Positions 30,786 to 40,006 of a stretch of 64,000 nt of DNA are shown one piece after another (within the stretch, counting starts at the first letter, position 1; every line of letters starts with the position of its first letter). The notes beneath the pieces were generated by a model. It had not been told where the DNA came from. It made no database searches and worked only from the letters and a program-made list of their open reading frames with translations. This stretch comes from Tautonia plasticadhaerens (GTDB lineage Bacteria > Planctomycetota > Planctomycetia > Isosphaerales > Isosphaeraceae). The DNA lies in NCBI RefSeq assembly GCF_007752535.1, contig NZ_CP036426.1, forward strand, positions 5,518,001-5,582,000, written 5' to 3'. Both the position numbers and the translations under genes were made by a program.

Positions 30786-30815
30786 TTGACTTCGACCGCC
30801 GCGCCCGCCTAAGCT
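30786..30815 (+). promoter_or_regulatory. Sigma-70-like promoter of argH
   Basis: TTGACT (30786-30791) and TAAGCT (30810-30815) are 18 bases apart. The predicted transcript starts about 50 bases before the argH GTG. No arginine operator was recognised. Confidence 0.55.
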
Positions 30816-30872
30816 AACCAATGCATTCTGCCGGTTCTTTGAGCAGGTCGGGCGCGGCGCGGAGGCAACATC

Positions 30873-32249
30873 GTGGCCGAGAAACCCTGGGGAGGCCGGT
30901 TCGCCGATCGGACCGATCGCCGGGTCGAGCAGTTCACCGAGTCGATCTCCTTCGACCACCGGCTGTTCGAACATGATATCCGGGGCTCGATCGCCCACGC
31001 GCGGATGCTGGCCCACGTGGGACTGGTCTCCCCCGCTGAATGCGAACGGATTGTGCAAGGCCTGTCGGAAATCCGGGCCGAGATCGCCGAGGGTCGCTTC
31101 CCCTTCTCGATCGAGAAGGAGGATATCCACATGCACATCGAGTCGGCCCTGATCGACCGCCTCGGCGACGTCGGTCGCAAGCTCCACACCGCCCGGAGCC
31201 GGAACGACCAGGTCAGCACCGACGTCAAGCTCTGGACCCGGGACGCGATCGACGCGATCGACGGGCTGCTCCTGGGGCTGCAACGGTCCTTCGTCGGCCT
31301 GGCCGAGCGCCACCGCGGCCTTATCCTCCCCGGATATACGCACTTGCAGCGGGCGCAGCCGGTGCTGGCCCCCCACTACGCCCTCGCCTACGTCGAGAAG
31401 CTGGCCCGGGATCGCGACCGCCTGGCCGACTGCCGGAGGCGGCTGAACGTCCTGCCCCTGGGCGCCGCCGCGCTGGCCGGCACCACCCTGCCGATCGACC
31501 GGGAGTTCGTCGCCCGGGAACTCGGCTTCGACGCCGTCGCCCCCAACAGCCTCGACGTCTCCAGCGACCGGGACTTCCTCGCCGAGACCCTCTTCTGCCT
31601 GGCGCTGATCGCCGAGCACCTCTCCGGCTGGGCCGAGGAATGGATCCTCTGGTCCACCCAGGAGTTCGGCTTCCTGCTCCTGCCCGACGCCGTCTGCACC
31701 GGCAGCAGCATCATGCCCCAGAAGAAGAACCCCGACGTCCTCGAACTCATCCGGGGCCGGACCGCCCGCGTCGTCGGCGCCCTGCACACGATCCTCGTCC
31801 TAATGAAGGGGCTGCCGCTCGCCTACAATCGCGACCTCCAGGAGGACAAGCTCCCCCTGTTCGACGCCGTCGACACCGTCTCCTCCTGCCTCGACCTGGC
31901 CTCGGTGGTCGTCTCCGGCGCCTCGCTCGACCGGGAACGGATCGCGGCCCGCCTGGACGAGGGCTTCCTGGACGCGACGACCTTGATGGAATACCTCATC
32001 CTCAAGGGCGTCCCCCAGCGGACCGGCCACGAGGTCGTCGGCAAGCTCGTCTCCCTCTGCGAGTCGCGCCGCTGCCGACTGGCCGACCTGCCCCCCGACG
32101 ACCTCCGGGCCGCCTGCCCCGCGATCGAGGAGGACGTGGCCGGCTCGCTCGGCGTCGAGAACGCGGTCAAGGCGTTCCGCTCCTACGGATCGACGGCCCC
32201 GGCGGAGGTCGATCGGCAATTAACCGAGTGGAAGGGTCGTCTCGCTTGA
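30873..32249 (+). CDS. argH: Argininosuccinate lyase
   Basis: A 458-residue enzyme of the fumarase/aspartase superfamily that cleaves argininosuccinate to arginine and fumarate, the last step of arginine synthesis. The sequence begins [20 protein letters not shown], with a GTG start and a GGAGG ribosome-binding site 7 bases upstream. It contains [13 protein letters not shown] and [11 protein letters not shown], and the superfamily signature with the catalytic serine loop [12 protein letters not shown]. The length is normal. The other arginine genes are not nearby. It is followed after 32 bases by a compositionally foreign Mrr gene on the same strand. Confidence 0.97.
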   Translation: MAEKPWGGRFADRTDRRVEQFTESISFDHRLFEHDIRGSIAHARMLAHVGLVSPAECERIVQGLSEIRAEIAEGRFPFSIEKEDIHMHIESALIDRLGDVGRKLHTARSRNDQVSTDVKLWTRDAIDAIDGLLLGLQRSFVGLAERHRGLILPGYTHLQRAQPVLAPHYALAYVEKLARDRDRLADCRRRLNVLPLGAAALAGTTLPIDREFVARELGFDAVAPNSLDVSSDRDFLAETLFCLALIAEHLSGWAEEWILWSTQEFGFLLLPDAVCTGSSIMPQKKNPDVLELIRGRTARVVGALHTILVLMKGLPLAYNRDLQEDKLPLFDAVDTVSSCLDLASVVVSGASLDRERIAARLDEGFLDATTLMEYLILKGVPQRTGHEVVGKLVSLCESRRCRLADLPPDDLRAACPAIEEDVAGSLGVENAVKAFRSYGSTAPAEVDRQLTEWKGRLA

Positions 32250-32281
32250 AGTAATTGCTCCGGTCCTGGAAAGACGCCGTA

Positions 32282-33154
32282 ATGAGCATAAACAATCCTT
32301 GTTCGGATGTGCCTGCGTATCATCAGCTCTTCAATCCCGTACTCCTGGCGCTGAGGGAGCTTGGCGGCTCCGGATCATTACACGAGATCAATGAAAAAGT
32401 CGTTGAGTTGCTGGCTTTCAGCGAGGAGGTTCTTGGAAGACTTCATAGTCCCGAACAGGGAAATGAGAGAGAGGTTGAGTATCGCTTGGCTTGGGCGAGA
32501 ACGTACTTGAAGAAATTCGGACTGATCGACAATTCCTCACGAGGGATTTGGTCCCTCACGAAAGCCGCCGAAGTGGTCGAGACCGTCGACCCCGGCGATG
32601 TCGTGAGGTTGGTTCGAGAAATGTCACGAAAGAAGGTCGACGAGGGGGAGACGGAAACAAGCATCGAAGAGAGCGAAGAGGTCGGGCACCAACCTTGGAA
32701 GATGCTCCTTCATCGTCTGCTCACCAGGGATCTCACCCCAGACGCATTCGAGCGCCTGGTCCAAAGGCTTCTCCGAGAATCCGGATTCATTCAGGTCGAG
32801 GTGACGGGCCGCTCAGGCGATGGAGGTATTGATGGGAAAGGCATTGCTCGAATTCATGGTCTTATGAGTTTCCATGTAATCTTTCAGTGCAAGCGTTATC
32901 AGGGGGTCGTCTCCTCGGGCGAGATTCGAGACTTCAGAGGTGCGATGGTTGGACGTGCAGATAAGGGGCTATTCATTACAACGAGTACTTACTCGCGAGA
33001 GGCCGTCAAGGAGGCGACTCGAGATGGGGCCCCGCCGATTGACCTGCTCGATGGGGATCAGCTTGCCGACAAGCTCAAGGAATTGAGTCTCGGGGTACGC
33101 GTCGAGATGGTCGAGAAAGTGACAATCGACGCCGACTGGTTCTCAGGCATCTAA
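32282..33154 (+). CDS. mrr: Mrr-family type IV restriction endonuclease
   Basis: A 290-residue protein. Residues about 1-95 form an Mrr N-terminal winged-helix domain (PAYHQLFNPVLLALRELGGS, LTKAAEVV). Residues about 150-285 form the Mrr catalytic domain of the PD-(D/E)xK fold: FERLVQRLLRESGF, the acidic site in RSGDGGIDGKG (Asp184), then FQCKRY (Gln202-x-Lys204) and KGLFITTSTYSREAVKEA. All catalytic positions are present, so it should be active against modified DNA. Codon third positions are far more A/T-rich than in every neighbour, a sign of recent acquisition. The ATG at 32282 is preferred over a TTG at 32255. No methyltransferase accompanies it, as expected for type IV. Confidence 0.93.
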   Translation: MSINNPCSDVPAYHQLFNPVLLALRELGGSGSLHEINEKVVELLAFSEEVLGRLHSPEQGNEREVEYRLAWARTYLKKFGLIDNSSRGIWSLTKAAEVVETVDPGDVVRLVREMSRKKVDEGETETSIEESEEVGHQPWKMLLHRLLTRDLTPDAFERLVQRLLRESGFIQVEVTGRSGDGGIDGKGIARIHGLMSFHVIFQCKRYQGVVSSGEIRDFRGAMVGRADKGLFITTSTYSREAVKEATRDGAPPIDLLDGDQLADKLKELSLGVRVEMVEKVTIDADWFSGI

Positions 33155-33171
33155 TCGGGACGTTCAGGCGA

Positions 33172-34095
33172 ATGATCCTCGACCGCATCGCCAGCCTGCT
33201 GCAGTCCTGCGACGGCGACGCCCCCGCGATGCCGCCGACGCTGCTCTACAACGAGAACTGGCTGCTGCGCCTGATGATCGACTGGTACGCCCGCAACCCC
33301 GACGCCGGCCCCTCCCCGATGGCCCCGGCCCCCGGGGCCACCTGGTTCGCCGAGGCCTGGCTGCCCTCGGCGTTCCTGCCCCGGTATCGGAAGGACCGGC
33401 TGGCGGAGTCGTGGACCCACGCCGACGGCGCCCTGGGCCACTTCACGACCGGGAACCGGGGCTGGGCGGATCTCGTGCTCCTGCCGGAGGCGAGGCAGCT
33501 GGTGGTGGTCGAGGGCAAGATGTTCTCCCGCCTCTCGGCCGGGGTGAGGAACGCCCCCTGGTACGACCAGGCGGCCCGGACCGTCGCCTGCATGGCCGAG
33601 GTGCTCCGCAGGGCCGACCGGCACCCGATGGAGCTGGAGGAGTTGAGCTATTGCCTCGTCGCCCCCCGCAAGCGGGTGGCCGACGACGTCTTCGCCGACG
33701 AACTCTCCCGGGGGGCGATCCTCCGCAAGGTCCGGCGCCGGGTCGAGGACTATGCCGGGGCCCGGGACGACTGGTTCCGGGACTGGTTCGTCCCGGCGAT
33801 CCGGCGGGTCGAGATCCGCTGCCTCTGCTGGGAGGACCTGATCGAGGCCGTCTCCTTCCTCGACCCCGCCTCCGGCCAGGAGTTCGACGCCTTCTACAAC
33901 GCCTGCCTGCACTACAACCGGCCCCAGGCCGTGACCATGCTCCACAACCTCCGCTCCGGCCCCGCCCCCGAACCGGACCCCGAGCTGGAGGGTCTCGACG
34001 ACGAGCCCGTGCGGGCCCGGCTCGGCGAGCCAGACCATGCCGGAGGACCCGTCGCCGACCCGGTCCGGGACGGGGCGATCCGGCGCAAAGGGTGA
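33172..34095 (+). CDS. Putative PD-(D/E)xK nuclease-fold protein
   Basis: A 307-residue cytoplasmic protein with no signal peptide. I recognise no named family, but residues 98-133 have the spacing of a PD-(D/E)xK active site: Asp100 in WADLVLLP, Glu114 and Lys116 in VVVEGKM, and Gln133 in YDQAARTV; Glu28 could be the helix acid. Such cores occur in restriction, repair and decay nucleases. The gene starts 17 bases after mrr on the same strand but has the genome's normal high GC. It may therefore be resident, or the pair may have different origins. A role in DNA defence or repair is inference. A Pro/Asp/Glu-rich tail ends the protein. Confidence 0.75.
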   Translation: MILDRIASLLQSCDGDAPAMPPTLLYNENWLLRLMIDWYARNPDAGPSPMAPAPGATWFAEAWLPSAFLPRYRKDRLAESWTHADGALGHFTTGNRGWADLVLLPEARQLVVVEGKMFSRLSAGVRNAPWYDQAARTVACMAEVLRRADRHPMELEELSYCLVAPRKRVADDVFADELSRGAILRKVRRRVEDYAGARDDWFRDWFVPAIRRVEIRCLCWEDLIEAVSFLDPASGQEFDAFYNACLHYNRPQAVTMLHNLRSGPAPEPDPELEGLDDEPVRARLGEPDHAGGPVADPVRDGAIRRKG

Positions 34096-34162
34096 CCCGT
34101 CGAGCCGATGAGATGACTTGCTCCCAAGGCGGGCGGCGCTCGCCCAACCCGGAAGGCCCCCG

Positions 34163-35452
34163 ATGGACCATTTCCACTACCGAGACCGCGACCTCTATTG
34201 CGAAGACCTCCCGGCCGCCGAGCTGGCCGATCGGTTCGGCACGCCGCTCTACGTGTATAGCGCCTCGGCCTTCGTCGATCGGCTGGCGGAGCTGCACTCG
34301 GCCTTCGCCGCGCTGGACCCGCTCGTCTGCTACTCGGTCAAGGCGAACTCGAACCTCGGCCTCTTGAAGCTGATGGCCGGCCACGGCAGCGGCTTCGACG
34401 TGGTCTCCGGCGGCGAGCTGTACCGCGTCCGGAAGGCCGGGGGTGCCCCCTCGAAGACCGTCTTCGCCGGGGTCGGCAAGACGGACGAGGAGATCCGGGA
34501 GGCACTCCGGGCCGGGGTGATGCTCTTCAACGTCGAGAGCGAGGCCGAACTCGAGGCGATCGACGCCGTGGCCCGGGCCGAGGGCGTGAAGGCGCCGATC
34601 GCGCTCCGGGTGAACCCGGACGTCGACCCGAAGACGCACCGCTACATCTCGACGGGCAAGAAGGAGTCGAAGTTCGGCATGGACGTCGACCGCGCCCTGC
34701 TCGCGGCCGAGTCGGTCCTCGGCATGCGGGGGCTCGCCATGACGGGCCTGCACATGCACATCGGCTCGCAGATCACCAGCACGGAGCCGTACGCGCACGC
34801 CTCCGCGAGGGCGGCCGAGCTGGTCGACCGCCTCCGGGGGATGGGACACGAGATCACCTGGTGCAACATGGGGGGCGGCTTCGGCATCGACTACCGGGGC
34901 GGGGAATCCCGGCCGATCGCCGAATTCGCCGAGGTGATGGTCCCCGTGCTCAGGGAGACCGGCTGCCGCCTGGCGATGGAGCCGGGCCGGTCGATCGCCG
35001 GCAACGCGGGCGTCCTTCTCAGCCGGGTCATCTTCACCAAGCAGTCCGGCGACAAGCGGTTCGTCATCCAGGACGCCGCCATGAACGACCTGATCCGGCC
35101 CGCCCTCTACGAGGGGTTCCACCGGATCTGGCCGGTCCGCGTCCCCGAGGGGTCGCCGAGCTGGCCCGACGACTTCGAGGCCCCCATCCCCGGCACCGAG
35201 CCCCGGGACGTGGTCGGCCCGGTCTGCGAGAGCGGCGACTTCCTGGCCAAGGACCGGGCCCTGCCGCCGACGGCCCGGGGGGACCTGCTCGCGGTCTTCT
35301 CGGCCGGGGCCTACGGCATGGTCATGGCCTCCAACTACAACACCCGCCCCCGGGCGGCCGAGGTCCTGGTGCAGGGCTCGGAGGCGACCCTCGTCCGGCG
35401 TCGGGAGACGTACGACGACCTGCTCGGTCCGGAGCTGGACGTCCCCTCCTGA
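34163..35452 (+). CDS. lysA: Diaminopimelate decarboxylase
   Basis: A 429-residue PLP-dependent type III decarboxylase that converts meso-diaminopimelate to lysine. The PLP lysine is Lys60 in VCYSVKANSN. The specificity helix region contains FNVESEAELEAID and LHMHIGSQI. The phosphate-binding loop is GGGFGIDY, and the C-terminal barrel has MEPGRSIAGNAG and the active-site CESGDFLAKD. The length is normal. The ATG at 34163 begins MDHFHYRDRDLYCED; an in-frame upstream start only adds a low-complexity leader. No other lysine gene is adjacent. Confidence 0.97.
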   Translation: MDHFHYRDRDLYCEDLPAAELADRFGTPLYVYSASAFVDRLAELHSAFAALDPLVCYSVKANSNLGLLKLMAGHGSGFDVVSGGELYRVRKAGGAPSKTVFAGVGKTDEEIREALRAGVMLFNVESEAELEAIDAVARAEGVKAPIALRVNPDVDPKTHRYISTGKKESKFGMDVDRALLAAESVLGMRGLAMTGLHMHIGSQITSTEPYAHASARAAELVDRLRGMGHEITWCNMGGGFGIDYRGGESRPIAEFAEVMVPVLRETGCRLAMEPGRSIAGNAGVLLSRVIFTKQSGDKRFVIQDAAMNDLIRPALYEGFHRIWPVRVPEGSPSWPDDFEAPIPGTEPRDVVGPVCESGDFLAKDRALPPTARGDLLAVFSAGAYGMVMASNYNTRPRAAEVLVQGSEATLVRRRETYDDLLGPELDVPS

Positions 35453-35471
35453 CCGCCGGGGGCGCCCGTCC

Positions 35472-35497
35472 CGCCCCCCGGCGCCGGCGGGGGGGCG
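35472..35497 (+). terminator. G/C hairpin after lysA
   Basis: CGCCCCCC (35472-35479) pairs with GGGGGGCG (35490-35497), and the intervening GGCGCCGGC can pair further. It begins 19 bases past the lysA stop. No U-tract. Confidence 0.45.
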
Positions 35498-35690
35498 ACC
35501 CGGGGGCGAACCGGATCTGCCGATCGACGGGGTCGTATCGCGTCGGGGAGAAATCGAGCGGCCCGGAGGCCGACGATCCGCCGGGCGTCGGGCATCCTAG
35601 CCATAGCCGTCGATCCGTCGAGCGAGGCGTCCGATCCCCCGAGATCGATCGATCACCCGAACCTTCCCCCCGAACCACGAGGTCCGCACC

Positions 35691-38498
35691 ATGCCTCCGA
35701 CCCCGACCCCCCTCGATCGCGAGCCGGGCCGAGCCGGCGCCGTCGGCCGGTCGGCCTCGGCGCTGCTCGTGGTCCTGGCGGCCGGAGCGATCGGCCCGGC
35801 GATCGGCGTCGCGCAGGCCCAGGCGCCGGGCCTCGAGACCTTCGCCAGGCCCCCGCAGACCCCCCTGGAACTCTGGGACGCGATCGGCTACCTCACCCGG
35901 GTCGGCCTCACCGACCAGGCCGTCCCCCTGATCGACCGGTTCCTCCAGCTGGAGCCCGACGACGCCACCCTGCTGGAGATCCGGGACCGCTTCGGCCTCG
36001 GCTCGATCCTCCGGCTCCAGGACGACCCCCGGACCGCCGGGCGGGTCCGGGAGATCCTCGACCGCCTCGCCGCCGCTTCCCGGCGGAACGCGAGACGCGA
36101 GGACCGGCTCCGACGCGCCGTCGAGCTGCTCGTCGGCAGCCCGGTGCAGCAGGGCGAGGCGCTCCTGAGGCTGGACGAGGCGGGGCCTTACGCCGTCCCC
36201 TACCTGATCGAGGCCCTGGCCGATCGGCCCGTCGGCTCCCCCGAGCGCGCCCTGCTGGTCGGCAACATGGGTCGGCTCGATCGCCGGGCCGTCCCCGCCC
36301 TACTGGCCGCGCTCGACGCCCCCGACCCGACCCTCGCGGCCGATGCCGCCTCCGTGCTCGCCCGGATCGGCGACCGCCGGGCCTTGCCTTTCCTCGTCTC
36401 GCTGGCCTCGACCGCCGGCGACGACCCCGCCCCGGCCCGCACCCAGGCCCTCGACGCGATCCGTCGCATCGCCGGGGCCCCGATGGGGGAGCTGTCCCGC
36501 ACCCCCGCCCGACTGCTGCTCGACGAGGCACGACGCTACCTGACCGGCGCCTACCAGTTCCCCGGCGACCAGGTCGAGCTGTGGACCTGGCAGGATGGGA
36601 ACGTCTCCCCGGTCCTCGTCCGGCCCGACGAGGCCGAGGTGCGGCTCGGCTCCCGGTTCGCCGACCGGGCCCTGGAGCTGGATCCCGGAGACCCGGAGGC
36701 GCGGGCGGTCCGACTCGCATTGCAGATCCGGGCGCAGCAGGTGGGACCGGCCCCCGAGCCGGGCACGGCACCCCTCGATCTCTCCCGGGAGGATCCGGAG
36801 ATCCTGGCCGAGGCGCTCCGCCTCGTCCAGGAGTCGAAGCAGTTCGACCTGGCCCCCCCGCTGATCTCGGCGCTGGGCCGAGTGGCCGACCCCTCCTCGC
36901 TGGAGGCCGCCGACCCTCCCTCGCCGCTCGTCTCGGCCCTGGCGGTCCCCGACCGCCGGGTCCAGCTGGCGGCGGCCTCGGAGATCGCCCGCCTCGACCC
37001 TGCGGTCGGCATCCCCGGCGCCAGCCGGGTCGTGCCGATCCTCGCCCGGTCGCTGCTGCCGGGGGACCTGCCCGAGGTCGTGGTCGTGAGCGGCAATACC
37101 CCGCTGTTGACCACGATCGCCTCGTCGCTTCGCGAGCGGGGGATCGCGCCGATCACCGCCTCGACCGCCGACGAGGGTTTCGCCCGGGCGGCGGAGTCGG
37201 CCGGGGTCGAGGCCCTGATCGTCGACCCGGCGTTCCTCCGGGGGGGCCGGGACGCCCGGGACCTGATCCTCGACCTCCGCTCCGACGCCCGGACGGCCGG
37301 GCTCCCCGTGCTGCTGCCGCTGCCGATCGACCCGGCCCGGGCGATCGCCCGGGGCCGGGAATACGCGATCCGGCAGTCGGAGGTCGAGCCGAACGACATC
37401 CCCGTCCGGGCCACGCCGATCACCTTCGTCGGCGTCCCTCGCAAGGGGAGGATCGACGGGCGGCTCTCGGTCGACGACCGCCCCCCGTACAACCAGCCGA
37501 AGCGGGAATTGCCCGACCCAAACGCCCCCCCCGCGGTCGACCGGCCGGTCGACCCCCTCAGCCCCCCTCCCCTGCCCGCCGAGGGGGAGGAGGCGGGCGA
37601 GGAGACGCCGCCCGTCGACATCTCCGGCGACCTCTTCGAGATCGGCCCGCTGCGGCCGGGGGACTCGATCTCGGCGATCATCGAGCCGGCCCCCGGCAGC
37701 ACGCTGAGGCCGGTCGACGTGGCCCTCTGGCTCGAACGCCGGGAGGGCCCCGGCGGCGTCCCGGTGGCCACCGGGCTCGGCTCGCTCGCCTTGACGATCG
37801 ACACCCCCGGCGTCTATGACCTCCGGGCCCAGGGCGCGGAGCGGTTCCTCTACGGCAACCGGGCCCTCTACCGGTTGGAGGTCACCGTGTACGACTCCGT
37901 CCGGCCGACCCCCCCGATCCCGGGGACGGCCCGGGTGCGGGTCGAGGCGCTGGCCCGGGAGTTTGACCGGGTCGCCGTCCTCACCGCCCCCGGCGACCCG
38001 TCCGCAGTCGAGGAAGCCCTGGCCCGATCGTGGGGACGGATCGGCGACGTCCCGATCCCCCGGGCCGAACTTGAGGCCATGGCCGACGCCGCGGCCGACG
38101 CCCTGGCCGGGATCGCCTCCCGCCCCGGGGGCTCGTTCGCGGCCGACCTCGCCCGGGTCGTCCCCCAGCTCCAGCGGGCCCTGGCCGAACCGTCCCGGGC
38201 CCCGGCCGCAGCCGCCGCCCTGGCCGCCGTGCCGACGGTCGAGGCCCAGCGTTCGCTGGCCGATTTCGCCGCGGACACCACCCGACCGGCCCCCTCCCGG
38301 GTCGCCGCCGCCCAGGCCCTCCAAACCAGCATCTCCCGATTCGGCTCCCTGCTGGCGAAGGACCAGCGGCCCCGGCTGCTCCGGGCCCGGGACCGCGCCG
38401 CGGAACCGGGGCTCCGGGAGGCCCTCGACGCCGTCGCCGGCGACCTGACGACCCGGGCCCCCGCCGCCGACGACCCCGGCCCGAACCCCGTGGAGTGA
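35691..38498 (+). CDS. Secreted HEAT-repeat protein with receiver-like and PPC-like domains
   Basis: A 935-residue exported protein. The signal peptide covers about residues 1-43 (SALLVVLAAGAIGPAIGVAQAQ). Residues about 45-290 contain HEAT/TPR-like helical repeats (VPYLIEALADRP, AVPALLAALDAPDPTLAA, GDRRALPFLVSLAS). Residues about 460-555 fold like a receiver domain (VVVVSGNTPLLTTIASSLRE, GVEALIVDPAFLRGG, TAGLPVLLPLPI) but in an exported protein and with an altered acidic pocket. Residues about 563-735 resemble a bacterial pre-peptidase C-terminal (PPC) domain (EVEPNDIPVRATPITF, DISGDLFEIGPLRPGDSI). The C-terminal 200 residues are HEAT-like again. No catalytic motif is evident. A scaffold role is inferred. 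Confidence 0.87.
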   Translation: MPPTPTPLDREPGRAGAVGRSASALLVVLAAGAIGPAIGVAQAQAPGLETFARPPQTPLELWDAIGYLTRVGLTDQAVPLIDRFLQLEPDDATLLEIRDRFGLGSILRLQDDPRTAGRVREILDRLAAASRRNARREDRLRRAVELLVGSPVQQGEALLRLDEAGPYAVPYLIEALADRPVGSPERALLVGNMGRLDRRAVPALLAALDAPDPTLAADAASVLARIGDRRALPFLVSLASTAGDDPAPARTQALDAIRRIAGAPMGELSRTPARLLLDEARRYLTGAYQFPGDQVELWTWQDGNVSPVLVRPDEAEVRLGSRFADRALELDPGDPEARAVRLALQIRAQQVGPAPEPGTAPLDLSREDPEILAEALRLVQESKQFDLAPPLISALGRVADPSSLEAADPPSPLVSALAVPDRRVQLAAASEIARLDPAVGIPGASRVVPILARSLLPGDLPEVVVVSGNTPLLTTIASSLRERGIAPITASTADEGFARAAESAGVEALIVDPAFLRGGRDARDLILDLRSDARTAGLPVLLPLPIDPARAIARGREYAIRQSEVEPNDIPVRATPITFVGVPRKGRIDGRLSVDDRPPYNQPKRELPDPNAPPAVDRPVDPLSPPPLPAEGEEAGEETPPVDISGDLFEIGPLRPGDSISAIIEPAPGSTLRPVDVALWLERREGPGGVPVATGLGSLALTIDTPGVYDLRAQGAERFLYGNRALYRLEVTVYDSVRPTPPIPGTARVRVEALAREFDRVAVLTAPGDPSAVEEALARSWGRIGDVPIPRAELEAMADAAADALAGIASRPGGSFAADLARVVPQLQRALAEPSRAPAAAAALAAVPTVEAQRSLADFAADTTRPAPSRVAAAQALQTSISRFGSLLAKDQRPRLLRARDRAAEPGLREALDAVAGDLTTRAPAADDPGPNPVE

Positions 38499-38542
38499 CC
38501 GGCCGGGCCCCCGGACTCGGCCCATCCGGCCCGGGGGCCCGC

Positions 38543-38575
38543 CCGCCCTCCCGCGACGACCGAGCGGGAGGGCGG
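38543..38575 (+). terminator. 12-bp perfect hairpin after the HEAT gene
   Basis: CCGCCCTCCCGC (38543-38554) pairs perfectly with GCGGGAGGGCGG (38564-38575) across a 9-base loop, 45 bases past the stop codon. A second, weaker hairpin (CGGGCCCCC with GGGGGCCCG) precedes it. No U-tract. Confidence 0.55.
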
Positions 38576-38699
38576 ACCGGCCGTCCGGCCCGACGCGATC
38601 GAATCCGCCCGGCCCCGAGGATCGGGGCCGATCACCGCGAGACGGCCCCCCGGGGCCGACCTCGGGCCGACGACCGGCCCCCGAAGGATGCGACACCCG

Positions 38700-39827
38700 A
38701 TGGCCATGACCTACTCCCGGAGCAACGACCAGGGGCCCTCCCGCCCGGATCGCCCCGTCGACGACCCCTCGGGCCTGCCCGGCGTCATCGCCGGCAGCGA
38801 GGTCATGCGCGACGTGGCCCGGGTCACCCGCCAGGTCGCCCGATCGAGGGCCTGCGTCCTGATCGTCGGCGAGACCGGGGCGGGTAAGGAGCTGATCGCC
38901 CGGGCGATCCACGACCTCAGCCCCCGGGCCTCCGGGCCCTACATCCGGGTCAACTGCGGGGCCCTGACGGAGAGCCTCCTCGAATCCGAGCTGTTCGGCC
39001 ACGTGAAGGGCTCGTTCACCGGCGCCGTCGAGAACCGCACCGGCCGCTTCGAGGCCGCCCACACCGGCACGATCTTCCTGGACGAGATCAACAGCACGTC
39101 CCCCAAGCTCCAGGTCAAGCTGCTCCGGGTCCTCCAGGAGGGGGAATTCGAGCGGGTCGGCGACGTGAGCACCAAGAAGGTGGACGTCCGGGTGGTCGCC
39201 GCCACCAACCGGGAGCTGCGCGAGGAGATCGACGCCGGCCGGTTCCGCGAGGACCTGTACTACCGGCTCAACGTCGTGCCGATCGACCTGCCCCCGCTCC
39301 GAGACCGCCGCGACGACGTGCCCCCGCTGGTCACCTTCTTCCTCGCCCGGTACGGCGAGCAGGACCAGCGCGAGATGCGCCGGGTCGACCCCGAGGCGAT
39401 GAAGCTGCTCTGCCGGTACGACTGGCCGGGCAACGTCCGGGAGCTGCAGAACTATGTCGAGCGGGCCGTGGTGCTCGGCGACGGCCCCGAACTGAGGCCG
39501 GAGCACCTGCCGCCGCAGCTCCGGGGGGTCGCCCCCCCCCGGGCGATCCGGGGGAAGGCCCCCGACCTGGACAGCCTGACCGCCGACCTCGTCCGCCGGG
39601 GCCTGCTCGCCGCCGGGCCGAACTCCGACGAGCTGATCCGGCGGATCGTCGCCCCGGTCGAGCGCGAGCTGATCCAGCAGGTCCTCGCCTCCTGCGACCG
39701 GGTCCAGATCAAGGCCGCCGCCCGGCTGGGGATCAACCGGAACACGCTGCACAAGAAGCTGTCCGAATACGGCCTGGACTCCCCCTCCGCCAACGGGGAG
39801 TCGCCGGGCGACGGGGACGACTCCTGA
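38700..39827 (+). CDS. Sigma-54-dependent transcriptional activator (Fis family, no receiver)
   Basis: A 375-residue AAA+ enhancer-binding protein. The ATPase domain starts almost at the N-terminus: Walker A GETGAGKELIARAIHD, the sigma-54 contact loop as GSFTGA (an A-to-S variant of GAFTGA), Walker B GTIFLDEIN, and RFREDLYYRLNVVPIDLPPL. The C-terminus is a Fis-type helix-turn-helix (VQIKAAARLGINRNTLHKKL). It lacks an N-terminal receiver or ligand domain, so its activity is probably controlled by another protein or constitutively. The ATG at 38700 is chosen because AAGGA lies 11 bases upstream; in-frame ATGs at 38688 and 38706 are alternatives. Confidence 0.92.
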   Translation: MAMTYSRSNDQGPSRPDRPVDDPSGLPGVIAGSEVMRDVARVTRQVARSRACVLIVGETGAGKELIARAIHDLSPRASGPYIRVNCGALTESLLESELFGHVKGSFTGAVENRTGRFEAAHTGTIFLDEINSTSPKLQVKLLRVLQEGEFERVGDVSTKKVDVRVVAATNRELREEIDAGRFREDLYYRLNVVPIDLPPLRDRRDDVPPLVTFFLARYGEQDQREMRRVDPEAMKLLCRYDWPGNVRELQNYVERAVVLGDGPELRPEHLPPQLRGVAPPRAIRGKAPDLDSLTADLVRRGLLAAGPNSDELIRRIVAPVERELIQQVLASCDRVQIKAAARLGINRNTLHKKLSEYGLDSPSANGESPGDGDDS

Positions 39828-39931
39828 TCCTGGGCGCGGCCATCCGCCCCCCGACCTCCCGCCCCGGCTCGCCCGCTCCCGGCCCGCCCGGCTCGCGGGG
39901 GATCGCCGATCCTCCGATCCGGCGCGTGCGA

Positions 39932-39969
39932 CAAAAGGAGGCCGGAGCCGGTCGACCGGATCCGGCCTC
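39932..39969 (-). terminator. Intrinsic terminator, minus strand
   Basis: GAGGCCGGAGCCGG (39938-39951) pairs with CCGGATCCGGCCTC (39956-39969) with one mismatch and a TCGA loop. On the minus strand the hairpin is followed by CTTTTGTCG. It sits 37 bases past the stop of the gene ending at 40007, and is the clearest U-tract terminator in the window. Confidence 0.75.
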
Positions 39970-40006
39970 GCTTCGATCGGGCCGGGGGGGCACCTTGCCC
40001 TTCGGG

